Positions 26,146 to 36,500 of a DNA stretch of 64,000 bases are shown in pieces. This stretch comes from Thermoanaerobaculia bacterium (GTDB taxonomy: Bacteria > Acidobacteriota > Thermoanaerobaculia > UBA5066): the NCBI GenBank assembly GCA_022071945.1, contig JAJVIN010000014.1:84423-148422 (forward strand), in the 5' to 3' direction. The translations under genes and the position numbers were made by a program. Within the stretch, counting starts at the first letter, position 1. Each line of letters opens with the position of its first letter. The notes below the pieces were generated by a model. It did not search any database. It had not been told where the DNA came from and worked only from the letters and a program-made list of their open reading frames with translations.

Positions 26146-28410
26146 TCATCCCGGACGGCCTTTCTCTCGCGCGAAGAGGAGGAGGCCGGACAGCAGGAAG
26201 GCCGCCGCCGACCCAAGCCAGCTCCAGAGGACGGCGGGAGCCTCGTAAACGAGCGACACGGAGTGCCGCCCGGGAGGAACCTCGAGCGCCATGAGACTGA
26301 TGTCGGCGCGAAGGATCGGTACCGCAACGCCCCCGGCTTCGGCTCGCCATCCGCGATCCCAGGTCTGATTGACCGCCAGGACACCGGAGGCGCTCCCTTC
26401 CACGTTCACGGCCATCTCGAGGAGTCCGGGACGCGACTTCAAGATCGTCGCCGTTCCCCGGCCGGGCGGACGGGCGAGCCGGGGCGGGGCCTCGCCCATC
26501 AGGCACACCGTCCCGGCGGCGGCGCCGCCGAGAGTCCTCGTGAGCTCGCTCCAGGTCCTTGCATCCGGGGTGAGCTCGACCCGCTCCGCGAGAAACGCGA
26601 GAGGCCGGCTCACGCTCGGCTTGACGATTCCGGCGACCACCTGTCCGTCGCTCCCCGTCCGGGGCGCGATCACCGCTCCGATCCCCCGGCGGGCCAGAAC
26701 AGGCGCGAGGAGACGCGGCGACCCACTCGCGATCTTCCAGACCGCAATCGAAGCCTCCGTGCTCCATCGGAGCTGGGTGAGGTCGAAGTCCTCCTCGAGT
26801 GCGAGTGGGATGCCCCACTGCGCCGGAACCGGCGTGGCCGCGATCTCCATGGGCGGCAGTGCTGGCTTGCGAGAAATCGCCGACAGGTGGTAGAGGGGCT
26901 TTTCCCGGAGCTCCTCGATCGCCGGGGCGAGGAAGGCGGGGGCCCTCCACACCTCCGATTCGGGCCGGGTCCCGACGAGCCGGTTCCCGTGGATCGCGAG
27001 CTCCAGGACCGTCAGGCCGAGGATCAGAGGACGGCGATCGAATCGCCTCTGCACGAGCACCGCGGTCAAAAGCAATCCGGTCACGGCGGATTCGAGGAGA
27101 CCCTCTCGCAGGAAAGACGCCGGGCCAGTCAGCGCCAGCGGTCCCAGAGCCATCACGATCCCGCCGAGCGCTGCGAGACCCGCGAGTGTGAAAGAGATCC
27201 CCAGGGCGGCCCTCCAGGCCCGGCCGCGCACCCTCGCGAGATCGAGGCCGTGGGCGGCCAGAACGACGAGCGGGAAGACGGAAAGAGCGACGAATTTCTC
27301 CGGATACCGGATTCCGGAGACGACGGGCAACGCCCGCAAGAGTGGCCAGAGCGGCAGGGCGGGGCCCATCGCCAGAATCCAACCGGCCGCGCTCGCGGCG
27401 AGCCAGGGCCACACTCGAAAACACCTGTTCCCTCGCCCGGTCCACAAAAGCGCCCCGACGAGGACGGGAACGGCGAGGCCCGCGTAGATTCCGAAGATCA
27501 GCGGGAATCCCTCGCTCCCGTAAACGCGGGATCCCCAGAAGGCCGGCGAGTCCGGAGCCTCGACGTGGCCGAGGATGTAGGGAAAGACGATCTCGGAGAT
27601 GCGGCCGGGAGGGAATGCGGCGACGGAGGCCTGAGAGTCCGGCAAGCCCGAGGCTCTGAGGGTATCCCGCGCGTGGAGAAGACCCGGGAAGAGCGACGCG
27701 CCCCCGCAGAGGACCCCGAGAGCGAGGCCGGCCAGGGGGAAGAGGGCTCCCCGCGTCCCTTGCTCTCGCTTCGTCTCGGAGAGGAGCGCCGCCAGGACGA
27801 GGAGCGTCGAGAGAGCGAGCGAGGCGGCCTCGCCTCCGAGACACTGCATGCCGAACGAGAGGGCGAGGCCCGCGATGTTTCGCGCTCCCCTTCGCCTAGA
27901 GGCGCGGATCGCGAACGCCAGCGTGAACGGCAAGGGAGAGAGGGTGAAGAGGATCGGGATGAGGTTCGTCGTGGAGAGAAGGAGCCCGCCGAACCCCCAC
28001 GCGGCGCCTCCGAACAGCGAGGCCACGTGGCTCCGGCCCAGGGTTCGCAGGAAGACGTACATGCCGGCAGCCGTGAGGACGGGCGGAAGCAGGATCTGCA
28101 GCCGGAAGGCCCACTCGAAGGGGAGGAGAGCGAACAGAAGCGTCAGGGGATGAAGAACGGCGTGATGGGGGTTGGCCGAAAACGGCTGTCCTTCCGCGAA
28201 GTAGGGATTCCACAAGGGCGGAAAGGAGGGAGCCTCGGCGAGGAGGCGGACGAGGACCGCGCGAGCCGGACGCCAGAAGACGGAGAGATCGCGGTCGGTG
28301 AAGGTCTCGCCGAAAAACAGGGCGCGCCAAAAGACAGCGACGGTGGCGGCGAAAAACAGCGAGGCTGCTCCCAGGACCGCTCGACTCCGGGCGCGGGCCC
28401 GGGGGGTCAC
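26146..28410 (-). CDS. YfhO-like multi-span membrane protein
   Basis: 754 aa. About a dozen membrane helices with an N-terminal first helix and luminal loop (TDRDLSVFWRPARAVLVRLL then PLWNPYFAEGQPFSANP), as in YfhO/GT-C-fold glycosyltransferases, followed by a beta-rich periplasmic C-terminal part (VNQTWDRGWRAEAGG) and a last helix. These proteins usually transfer sugars from lipid carriers; the donor and acceptor here are unknown. GTG at 28410 overlaps the stop of the PHP gene (GTGTGA). A large plus-strand frame covering this gene is antisense noise. Confidence 0.78.
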   Translation of the reverse strand: MTPRARARSRAVLGAASLFFAATVAVFWRALFFGETFTDRDLSVFWRPARAVLVRLLAEAPSFPPLWNPYFAEGQPFSANPHHAVLHPLTLLFALLPFEWAFRLQILLPPVLTAAGMYVFLRTLGRSHVASLFGGAAWGFGGLLLSTTNLIPILFTLSPLPFTLAFAIRASRRRGARNIAGLALSFGMQCLGGEAASLALSTLLVLAALLSETKREQGTRGALFPLAGLALGVLCGGASLFPGLLHARDTLRASGLPDSQASVAAFPPGRISEIVFPYILGHVEAPDSPAFWGSRVYGSEGFPLIFGIYAGLAVPVLVGALLWTGRGNRCFRVWPWLAASAAGWILAMGPALPLWPLLRALPVVSGIRYPEKFVALSVFPLVVLAAHGLDLARVRGRAWRAALGISFTLAGLAALGGIVMALGPLALTGPASFLREGLLESAVTGLLLTAVLVQRRFDRRPLILGLTVLELAIHGNRLVGTRPESEVWRAPAFLAPAIEELREKPLYHLSAISRKPALPPMEIAATPVPAQWGIPLALEEDFDLTQLRWSTEASIAVWKIASGSPRLLAPVLARRGIGAVIAPRTGSDGQVVAGIVKPSVSRPLAFLAERVELTPDARTWSELTRTLGGAAAGTVCLMGEAPPRLARPPGRGTATILKSRPGLLEMAVNVEGSASGVLAVNQTWDRGWRAEAGGVAVPILRADISLMALEVPPGRHSVSLVYEAPAVLWSWLGSAAAFLLSGLLLFAREKGRPG

Positions 28411-29525
28411 ACGCAACCGCTCCTTCTTTCCTCGAGCCACTCGGAGAACCGCTCGAACGACCACGTGTTGACGACCTGTCCGGCCGGGATCCGGGCGAGG
28501 CGGGCCACCGCGAGGGAGTATCTGACGAACTCGAGGTGACGGTGGGCGTGAGCGTCGCTCGCCACCGAGAAGAGACACCCGGCGTCCGCCGCCAGCCTTG
28601 CGAGGGCGGGGGGCAGGTCGAGCCGTTCGGGGCAGCCGTTCAATTCGATCGCCACGCCACGCTCGGCCGCCGTCTCGAAGATCCGGGGCCAATCGGCGCG
28701 GATTCCCTGCCGGAGGTCGTAGAGCCGGCCTCTGGGGTGGCCCAGGATGGCGACACCGGGTGTCTCGATGGCCCTGACGAGCCGGGCCGTCTGGTCCCTC
28801 GGGCTGCGCAATTCCGTGTGGATGGAGGCGACGACGGCCGAGAGCTCGGGCACCCGCGCCGGCGTGATGTCGATCGTGCCGTCCTCTGCGATGTTGGCCT
28901 CTGCGCCCAGGAACATCCGGAAGGTGCCCCCGGCCCGGTCGTTGAGGATGTCGAGCTGACTTTTCTGCGCGCGGAAGTCCTCGGCGAAGAGTCCGCCGGC
29001 AACGGCGCAGTCGCGGGCGTGGTCCGTCAGGAACGCGTAGGTGTCCCCTCGTTCAGAGAGCGCGCGAAAGAGGGCCGGAAGGGCCATCTTTCCATCCGAG
29101 CGATCGGTGTGCAGGTGCAAGTCTCCCCGGAAGTCCTTCATCGAGAGACCCGCGTCCTCCCCGGCCGCGGCGAGGATCCGGTCGACGTCTGCGCGGGAGA
29201 GAAAGTCTCTCTTCAGTTCTTTCCGCGGGTCTTCCCGGTCGAGAAGGGCGGTCAAGCGGTCCGTGATCCCCTCGTCCGAGTGACACGCGAGGAATCCCTC
29301 GATGAGGTCCGCGGCCCTCAGGGAGACACCCGGAAGGGCCGCGAGCCTGACGCGCCTGCCGAAGAGCTCGTCGGGGAGCTGCCGCAGGGTCCAGGCTGCC
29401 GAGCGGTATTCCGACGCCGGCCTGCTGCCCGGCGTCTCGGCGGCCGACAGGGCGAGGAGGGCCGAGGCGATCGCGCCGTTGGTGACCGGCGGGGCCGGGC
29501 GGGAAGCTGGAGGATGAGAGGACAT
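28407..29525 (-). CDS. PHP-domain phosphoesterase with N-terminal HhH region
   Basis: 372 aa. Residues 20-110 resemble the helix-hairpin-helix part of X-family polymerases (YRSAAWTLRQLP, LAALPGVSLRAADLIEGFL). The PHP domain begins at DLHLHTDRSDGK, with FLTDHARD, FLGAEANI, ASIHTEL, ILGHPRGR, IELNG and ASDAHA supplying the usual metal ligands. It looks like the back half of a PolX protein without the polymerase. It probably acts as a metal-dependent phosphoesterase on DNA ends or nucleotides. ATG 29525 lies 54 nt from the polA start, divergent. Confidence 0.82.
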   Translation of the reverse strand: MSSHPPASRPAPPVTNGAIASALLALSAAETPGSRPASEYRSAAWTLRQLPDELFGRRVRLAALPGVSLRAADLIEGFLACHSDEGITDRLTALLDREDPRKELKRDFLSRADVDRILAAAGEDAGLSMKDFRGDLHLHTDRSDGKMALPALFRALSERGDTYAFLTDHARDCAVAGGLFAEDFRAQKSQLDILNDRAGGTFRMFLGAEANIAEDGTIDITPARVPELSAVVASIHTELRSPRDQTARLVRAIETPGVAILGHPRGRLYDLRQGIRADWPRIFETAAERGVAIELNGCPERLDLPPALARLAADAGCLFSVASDAHAHRHLEFVRYSLAVARLARIPAGQVVNTWSFERFSEWLEERRSGCV

Positions 29526-29579
29526 CGAATGGGCCCGTGGGAATTCTACGAACGCGTCCGTGCCGATAGACTCCGGGAG

Positions 29580-32252
29580 ATGTCCGCAACTCTCGCGTTG
29601 ATCGATGCCTCTGGATACCTGTATCGGGCCTTTCACGCCGTCAGGGGGCTTTCGGCACCGGACGGACGGCCAACGAATGCGACGTTCGGCTTCGCGACGA
29701 TGCTGAGGAAGTTCCTCGAGACGCGCAAGCCCGAAGCCTGCGCCGTCGCGTTCGACCGCAAGGAGAAGACCTTCCGGCACGAGATGGACGAGAACTACAA
29801 GGCCCAGCGAGCCCCGATGCCGGAGGATCTGGTTCCGCAGATCGAGGATGCCAAGCGCCTCTGCCGCGCCATGGGCCTGGCCGTCGTCGAGGAGCCCGGC
29901 TTCGAGGCGGATGACCTGATTGGCACCCTCGCCCACAAGGCCGCGTCGGCCGGGCTGAGAGTCGAGATCGCCTCGTCGGACAAGGATCTCTTCCAGCTCG
30001 TCTCGGGAGACCAAGTCGTGGTCTGGCACCCGAAAGAGGAGCGGATTCTCGACGCTTCGGGGGTGAAGGAGTTTTTCGGCGCTCCGCCCGAGCGCGTCAT
30101 CGACGTCCTGGCCCTGATGGGGGATGCGAGCGACAACATTCCGGGTGTGGCCGGGATCGGGGAAAAGGGGGCGCGCGAGCTCGTCTCCTCGCTCGGGGCT
30201 CTGGAGGGGATCTTCGCGAACCTCGACCAGGTCAAGGGGAAAAAGCGCGACAGCCTGGAGCGCGGACGGGAAGCCGCGTTTCGCTCCAGAGAGCTCGCCA
30301 CCGTGCGGCGGGACGTCCCGATTCCCGTGGGCGAAACGGCCCAGGACATCCTGAAGACCTTCGGGCTGAGCGGCGGGGAGCCGGAGAAGCGCCGTGAGCT
30401 CGCCGTCTTCTTCGACGAGCTCGGGTTCTACAGGCTGAAGAAGGAGATGGGGCTCGAAGGGATCGTCGCGGTCGCTTCCTCCGAGGCGGTCGTGAGCCAT
30501 CCCGCCGAATGGGTCCCGGAGGGACTCGTCGCGCGCGCCCGGGCCGCGGGCCGGGTGGGAATCCACCTCGAGCTCGCCCCCGGTGTTCCGTTCCCTCCGA
30601 AGCCCGTCGCGGCCTGCCTCGCTTTTCCCTCAGGAGGGGCGGTCGCCTTTCCGGTCAGCCGAGAGCTCCTCGCCTCGCTTCTCGAAGAGGAGGGGATCGA
30701 GTTCGTCGCCCACGACATCAAGCGTCTCTTTGCGGCCGCTCTGCAGATGGGGACCCGGCCGCCGAAGCGGTCCTGGGACACGATGCTCGCGAGCTACGTC
30801 GAGGCGGCCGGGGTCGTGGCGCACGACCTCGAGGGTGACTGCCGCCACTTTCTTGGCGTCAACCCGGAGATCCTCGTCTCGCAGAAGGACGTGCTCGGTC
30901 CGTCAGGTGTTCCGTCGCTGGACCTTCTGGCGAGCGAGCGCGGACGGCTGTATCTGGCCCAGCGGGCCTCGCTGCCGCTGAGATTGCAGGACTCCGTCCT
31001 GCCCAAGCTGACGGAATCCCGGCGTCGCATCCTCGACGAGTTCGAGCTTCCCCTCGTGCCCGTTCTCGCACGGATGGAAGCGACGGGAATCGCGGTGGAC
31101 CCAGAAGTTCTCGAGCGCCTCTCCCGCGATTTCGACGAGAGATTGCAGAGGCTCGAGGCCGAGATCCACTCGGCCGCCGGCGAGCGGTTCAATGTCGGGT
31201 CCCCGCAGCAGCTCGGACGGATCCTCTTCGAGAAGCTGAAGTACCCCGCCCTCAAGAAGACGGAGAAGACGAAGTCGTTCGCCACCGGTTCCGAGGTTCT
31301 CGAGGAGCTCGCCGCGCGCGGGTTCCGCCCCCTCCCCGCGCTCGTCCTGTCGTGGCGGGAGATCTCCAAGCTCAAGGGGACGTACGTCGATCCGCTCCCG
31401 GCGAGGATCGCGAAAGACGGGCGCGTTCACACACGGTTTGACCAGGCCGTAGCGGCGACCGGGCGGCTCTCCTCCAACGACCCGAACATGCAGAACATCC
31501 CGGTCCGTTCGGCCGAGGGCCGGGCGATCCGGTCGGCATTCGTCGCGCCTCCCGGCCGGATCCTCGTCGCGGCCGATTACTCGCAGATCGAGCTCCGTCT
31601 TCTCGCACATCTCTCGGGCGACGAGGCTCTCCTCGAGGTTTTCAGGAAGGGCGAGGACATCCACCGGGCCACGGCCGCGCGGATCTTCGGGATCGACCCG
31701 GCTCTCGTCTCCTCCGAGCAGCGTCGCGGGGCCAAGGCGATCAACTTCGGGATCCTCTACGGCATGGGGCCGTTCGCTCTCGGGGCCCAGCTGGGCGTGC
31801 CTCAGTCGGATGCGAAGATCTTCATCCGCTCCTACTTCGAGAGATTCCCGAAGATCAAGGGGTGCCTCGAATCGATCGTCGAGGAGGCTCGCAGAAAAGG
31901 GGGGACCGAGACGATCTTCGGCCGGTTCCGCCCGATCCCTGGGTTGAAGGACCGTAACTTCAACATCCGGTCGAACGCGGAACGGATGGCCCTGAACGCG
32001 CCTTTCCAGGGCTCCGCGGCCGATCTCATCAAGAAAGCGATGATCGAGCTTCACGCCGCGCTCCTGGGGACCTTCCCGTCCGCGAATCTCCTCCTGCAGG
32101 TTCACGACGAGCTCCTCGTCGAGTGTGACGAGAAGGATGCCGTTCCCATCACGGAGCTCGTGAAGTCGACGATGGAGGCCGTCGCGGCCCTGAGGGTTCC
32201 GCTCGTGGCCGATACCGGAACCGGCCGGAATTGGGCCGAGGTGAAGTCGTGA
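29580..32252 (+). CDS. polA: DNA polymerase I, with degenerate 3'-5' exonuclease
   Basis: 890 aa. The 5'-nuclease domain (1-290) has LIDASGYLYRAFHA, the acidic cluster around GFEADDLIGTL, and the H3TH motif (LMGDASDNIPGVAGIGEKGA). The polymerase domain has motif A ADYSQIELR (Asp666), the O-helix RRGAKAINFGILYGMG and motif C VHDE (Asp843). In the middle exonuclease domain the catalytic DxE is GIHLELAP, the second Asp (normally in KYD) is replaced in DIKRLF, and the third YxxxD is missing, so proofreading should be dead. Start at MSATLAL matches the family; frames extending upstream overlap the PHP gene. Confidence 0.95.
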   Translation: MSATLALIDASGYLYRAFHAVRGLSAPDGRPTNATFGFATMLRKFLETRKPEACAVAFDRKEKTFRHEMDENYKAQRAPMPEDLVPQIEDAKRLCRAMGLAVVEEPGFEADDLIGTLAHKAASAGLRVEIASSDKDLFQLVSGDQVVVWHPKEERILDASGVKEFFGAPPERVIDVLALMGDASDNIPGVAGIGEKGARELVSSLGALEGIFANLDQVKGKKRDSLERGREAAFRSRELATVRRDVPIPVGETAQDILKTFGLSGGEPEKRRELAVFFDELGFYRLKKEMGLEGIVAVASSEAVVSHPAEWVPEGLVARARAAGRVGIHLELAPGVPFPPKPVAACLAFPSGGAVAFPVSRELLASLLEEEGIEFVAHDIKRLFAAALQMGTRPPKRSWDTMLASYVEAAGVVAHDLEGDCRHFLGVNPEILVSQKDVLGPSGVPSLDLLASERGRLYLAQRASLPLRLQDSVLPKLTESRRRILDEFELPLVPVLARMEATGIAVDPEVLERLSRDFDERLQRLEAEIHSAAGERFNVGSPQQLGRILFEKLKYPALKKTEKTKSFATGSEVLEELAARGFRPLPALVLSWREISKLKGTYVDPLPARIAKDGRVHTRFDQAVAATGRLSSNDPNMQNIPVRSAEGRAIRSAFVAPPGRILVAADYSQIELRLLAHLSGDEALLEVFRKGEDIHRATAARIFGIDPALVSSEQRRGAKAINFGILYGMGPFALGAQLGVPQSDAKIFIRSYFERFPKIKGCLESIVEEARRKGGTETIFGRFRPIPGLKDRNFNIRSNAERMALNAPFQGSAADLIKKAMIELHAALLGTFPSANLLLQVHDELLVECDEKDAVPITELVKSTMEAVAALRVPLVADTGTGRNWAEVKS

Positions 32253-32305
32253 TCGCCGTGATCGGCTCGTCGCCCGTGATGTGACCGGGAAAGGGAATCG
32301 TTAGA

Positions 32306-33211
32306 ATGAACCGGATGTATGGTCCCTCCCGCGCGAGCCGGGTCTATCTGCTTCTGGCCTCGCTGCTTCTCCCTCTGCCGTCGGCCGGGCAGGAAGCGCC
32401 GAAAGGAACGCTGGAGCCGATCCCAGATGCGGGACGGCCAGCTCCGGCCGAGCTCGGATACGCGCACCCGCTCTATCGGCCCTACGAACAGCCTCCGAAG
32501 CTTCTACAGACGGCGCAGGCCGAGAACTTCGAAATGAGAGCTCAGCTCACGCTGGCCGTCAGAGTCGATGAGACCGGGAAGGTGACCGAGATCCTGCCCG
32601 TCGAGCCGCCCCTGAGGGGTCTCGGGGCCGCGGCCAGCGTCCTTTCCCCGCGCTGGACCTTCGAGCCGGCGAAAAAGGACGGCCTTCCCGTCCGGACGTG
32701 GGGCAGCGTCGTCCTCGATCTCGACATCGCGATGGAACGCGCTTCGTTCACCTCGTTCACGTTCCGCGCGGTGGAAAAGAACGATCCCACCCTGAGGATC
32801 GTTCGCGAGTACGAGGGCGACCTCTGGATCCTGAGATACCCGAGGGAGATTCAGCCGAAGGACGGGAACGCGATCTCGGTCGAGGACGTCGACTTCCTGC
32901 CCCAGCCGAAAAAGACTCCGTGGAAGTTCGACGCGACGCGGCTTCGCTCCCGTTTCTACGCGCTCGTGAAGGTCACGCCCGAGGGAACCGTCGCCCGCGT
33001 CGTTCCCGTCGGCGATTCCGTGGAGTCAGCGATCGTCAAGTGGGTGAGAGTGCTCGCTGCCAAGTGGAAGGTCTCGCCCGCCGTCTCGGCGGGCACGCCG
33101 GTCGAGAGCTGGATGTACCTCGAAACGGCCATCGAGTTCGATCTGACGCGGGCCAAGGAACGCGGAATCCGGACCCTTCAAAAGAACCTCAAGGCGATTC
33201 CAGAGGGATGA
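32306..33211 (+). CDS. Periplasmic protein with TonB C-terminal-like domain
   Basis: 301 aa. An N-terminal signal sequence (VYLLLASLLLPLPSAGQ) makes it exported. Residues about 75-135 carry the TonB C-terminal pattern (VDETGKVTEILPVEP and WTFEPAKKDGLPV). A second, weaker repeat of the pattern (VTPEGTVARVVPV, AAKWKVSPAVSAGTPV) lies near the C-terminus. No inner-membrane anchor with a Pro-rich span is present, so it is not a classical energy-transducing TonB. Function unknown. The next gene overlaps by 4 nt. Confidence 0.7.
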   Translation: MNRMYGPSRASRVYLLLASLLLPLPSAGQEAPKGTLEPIPDAGRPAPAELGYAHPLYRPYEQPPKLLQTAQAENFEMRAQLTLAVRVDETGKVTEILPVEPPLRGLGAAASVLSPRWTFEPAKKDGLPVRTWGSVVLDLDIAMERASFTSFTFRAVEKNDPTLRIVREYEGDLWILRYPREIQPKDGNAISVEDVDFLPQPKKTPWKFDATRLRSRFYALVKVTPEGTVARVVPVGDSVESAIVKWVRVLAAKWKVSPAVSAGTPVESWMYLETAIEFDLTRAKERGIRTLQKNLKAIPEG

Positions 33212-33537
33212 GCACGACCCGCGTTATCTGCGATGAGACGGGGATCTTTGTGACCCGGTGGAATGGCCAGGTCGAATCAGTGACCTGGGCTGATCTCGAG
33301 ACCGTATTGATCGAGACGAACGACACCGGCCCGATCGGCGACGATGTGATATGGATTCTCGCCGGGAGAACCTCCGGATGCCTGGTCCCGTCGGGCGCCG
33401 AGGGAGAACAGGCACTGCTCGCGAGGCTCCAGGAGCTTCCGGGATTCGACAACCAGGCCGTGATCGACGCGATGGGATCCGTCGAGAACGCCCGCTTCGT
33501 TTGCTGGAGGAAGCCGGGGTCCGAAGGACCGCGGTGA
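33208..33537 (+). CDS. Conserved hypothetical protein, 109 aa
   Basis: A small acidic alpha/beta protein with DETGIFVTRWNGQVESVTWADL, DDVIWILAGRTSGCLVPSGA, LPGFDNQAV and ARFVCWR. The pattern recurs in many proteobacteria-like genomes as an uncharacterised family, as far as I can recall. ATG overlaps the previous stop (ATGA), implying co-translation with the TonB-like protein. Confidence 0.7.
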   Translation: MSTTRVICDETGIFVTRWNGQVESVTWADLETVLIETNDTGPIGDDVIWILAGRTSGCLVPSGAEGEQALLARLQELPGFDNQAVIDAMGSVENARFVCWRKPGSEGPR

Positions 33538-33567
33538 ACGCGACGAAGCCACTCTTGGGGTTTCCTT

Positions 33568-36500
33568 ATGGATTCTGACCACGGCTCCTCCGAGCCCTGG
33601 AGTCCCGCGGGGGCAGGACGGCGTAGGCTCCTCTCGATTCTCGAGCACGCCGCTCACCTGCTCCCGGCTCAGGGCCCCATCTCGGTTTTCGTTCACCACA
33701 ACACCCTCCACGCCTTCGAGGACCAACCCTTCGAGTCGGCGGTGGTTGCGGCTGGAAGGCTCTTCGGGTGTGAACCCTTTCTCACCGAGGAGCGGTATCG
33801 CGCTGAGATCGACCGGGGCCGAATCCTCGAGCACGACATAAGAGAGGTGCTCGAGCGGGATCTCGGCGCCCAGGCCCGCGAGCGCGTCGGCCCCTGGTCG
33901 ACTCGGTTCGAGATCCGGCTGGCCGTCCTAAGGAAAGGGATCCCCGCCCGGGCGGGCAGCGAACTCGACTGGATGCTCGCCGAGACCGGCGCTCTCGAAC
34001 ACTTGAGGTCCGATCTCGACCCCGAGCCCAGACGGCTGCTCCTGCAGCGCATGCGCACGACACTCGGGCGCGACGTCCCGATTCGGAGGCTGGAGCGCAT
34101 CCTGGCCCGGGAACTCTGGGCTTCCTGCATTGCGGCAGTCGAGGCGATGCCCCCCTCCGCGGCGGTGCGGGAGCCTTCGGCCAAGACGCTGCCCCGGCAC
34201 CGGGATCTCGTTCTCGCCGTCACGGGAGAAGACACGGACGATCTCGTCCACCCGGTCCTGATCCGGATGTGCGGGGCGTTCCTCGACCAGGGTGTCGCCT
34301 ACTGGCCCATGCCCGGCAGGGATCTCGGTTTCTTTCAGGCGATCCTCGCCCTCTACGCGCAGCCGGGCGGACCGCCAGATCCGTGGTTGGCCCGCTTCAG
34401 GGACCTCGCGTCCCGGGCACAACGCACCGGACTCTCCGAGGTCGAAACCGTCGAGGAAAGCCTCGAGGCCTTAGGTGTCGGCCAAGACCAGTGGGAGCCC
34501 TTCCTGACCGCCACGCTCCTCGCCTTGCGGGGTTGGGCCGGAATGGTGAGGCAGATGGAGATCCGGCCAGACCGCGTCCCCGTCCACCCGCCGAAGGTCT
34601 CGCTCCTCGGATTCCTGGCAGTCCGTCTCCTGCTCGAGCGCGCCGCCCTGGAAGAGACGGCGCGCCGGTCACTCGCCTATTCGGGGCCGCTGACAGAACT
34701 CCGGCAGGCGCTTCAGAGCCGTCTTCCGGCTCCCGATCCCCCGTCGGTTCCCGAGCGGGCCTTTCTGCTCTTCAACCTGGCCCAGCTCCTCGGGCGAGGC
34801 CCCGCCGAGATCCGGCGCCTGTCGCCGTCTTCCACCGCGGCTCTCCTGCGAGAACTTGCGGCGTTCCCTTCGGACGACCGGCGCAAGCTTCTCCACCAGG
34901 CCTACGAGCGCCGGCACGCATCCGAGGTCCTGGATGCGATCGGCGTCCACGCCCGCTCCGTGGAGGAACGAAAGGGCACCCCCGCCTTCCAGGCGATCTT
35001 CTGCATCGACGACCGGGAGGAGTCGCTCCGCCGCCATCTGGAGGAGGCCGACCCTGGCGTTGCGACTTTCGGCATAGCCGGCTTCTTCGGGGTGGCGATG
35101 TACTACCGGGGAGCCGGCGACGCTCATTCCAGGCCTCTCTGTCCGGTCGCCATAAGGCCCGTCAACGAGGTCGTCGAGATCGTGGATCCCGAGCGGCGGG
35201 CGGAGGCCGAACTCAGGGCCCGGTCCCGCCGATTCTTCGGCCGGCTTCTGCGAGGGATCACCATCAGCAGCCGGAGCTTCGCCCGGGGGACGATCCTGAC
35301 GGCGGTGCTCGGGTCGCTCGCGGCGATTCCTCTGATCGTGCGAGTCCTCCTTCCGCGCGTGGCGGGCCGGGTCCGAAAGCACACGCGACGCCTGATCGCG
35401 CCGCCGAGGGACACGTCCCTCGCGGTTACGCGCGATGCGGACCGGTCCCCGTCGCTGGGCCAGCACGCGGGCTTCTCGAAGCAGGAGATGGCGGCGATCG
35501 TGAGAACGCAACTCGAGGACATCGGACTGACGCGGGATTTCGCTCCTCTCGTCCTCCTCGTGGGTCACGGCTCGTCGAGCCTGAACAACCCGCACGAGTC
35601 CGCCTACGACTGCGGGGCCTGCGGCGGCGGCGCCGGCGGTCCCTCCGCCCGCGCCTTCACCCTCATGGCGAACGATCCGGAGGTCCGGGCGCTTCTGGCC
35701 GAGTCCGGATTCGTGATCCCGCCGTCGACCCGGTTCGCGGGTGCTTTCCACAACACCTGTGACGACACGATTCGATACTTCGAGGCCGAGGACGTTCCCG
35801 AGGACGTCCGGGGCCTCTTCGACCGGGCGTCCTCGGCACTCTCCGAAGCCTGCCAGAGAAACGCGCACGAGCGCTGCCGCCGGTTCGAATCCGCCCCTCC
35901 CTGGATCAACGAGGCGATGGCCATGGCACACGTCGAAAGGCGGTCGCACGACCTCGCCCAGCCTCGCCCCGAGTGCGGCCACGCCACGAATGCCGTCGCC
36001 ATCGTCGGCCGCCGCTCCCGGACGCGGGGGCTCTTTCTCGACCGCCGGGCCTTCCTCGTCTCGTACGACCCGTCGCAGGATGACGAGGCCGGCAGCATTC
36101 TCGGCAGGCTCCTGGCCGCCGTCGCGCCCGTCGGAGCCGGGATCAGCCTCGAGTACTACTTCTCGTACGTCGACTCGCAGGGGTACGGGTGCGGGTCGAA
36201 GCTCCCGCACAACCTCACCGGCCTCATCGGCGTCATGGACGGCTTTCAGAGCGACCTGCGCACGGGACTGCCGTGGCAGATGGTCGAGATCCACGAGCCC
36301 GTCCGTTTGCTGATGATCCTCGAGACCCGGCCGGAGGTCCTCCTGCGGGCCGCCGCCCGGAATCCCGGCTTCGGGAAGCTCGTCCGCAACGGATGGGTCC
36401 GGCTCGCCCTCCTGGATCCCGACACGGATGAGATCCGGGTCCTCTCGAACGGGGAACTCAGGCGGTACGAGCCGGAGTCAGACGACCTGGCGGTCGTCCG

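Noticed and set aside
26263..28539. Long plus-strand open frame (about 758 codons) opposite the YfhO-like gene
   Set aside because: It is Arg/Glu/Gly/Pro-rich low-complexity sequence typical of antisense frames in high-GC DNA; the minus-strand frame has clear membrane helices and family features.
28536..29579. N-terminal extension of polA by about 350 codons
   Set aside because: It overlaps the PHP gene in antisense; the polymerase family starts at the MSATLALIDASGYLYR segment.
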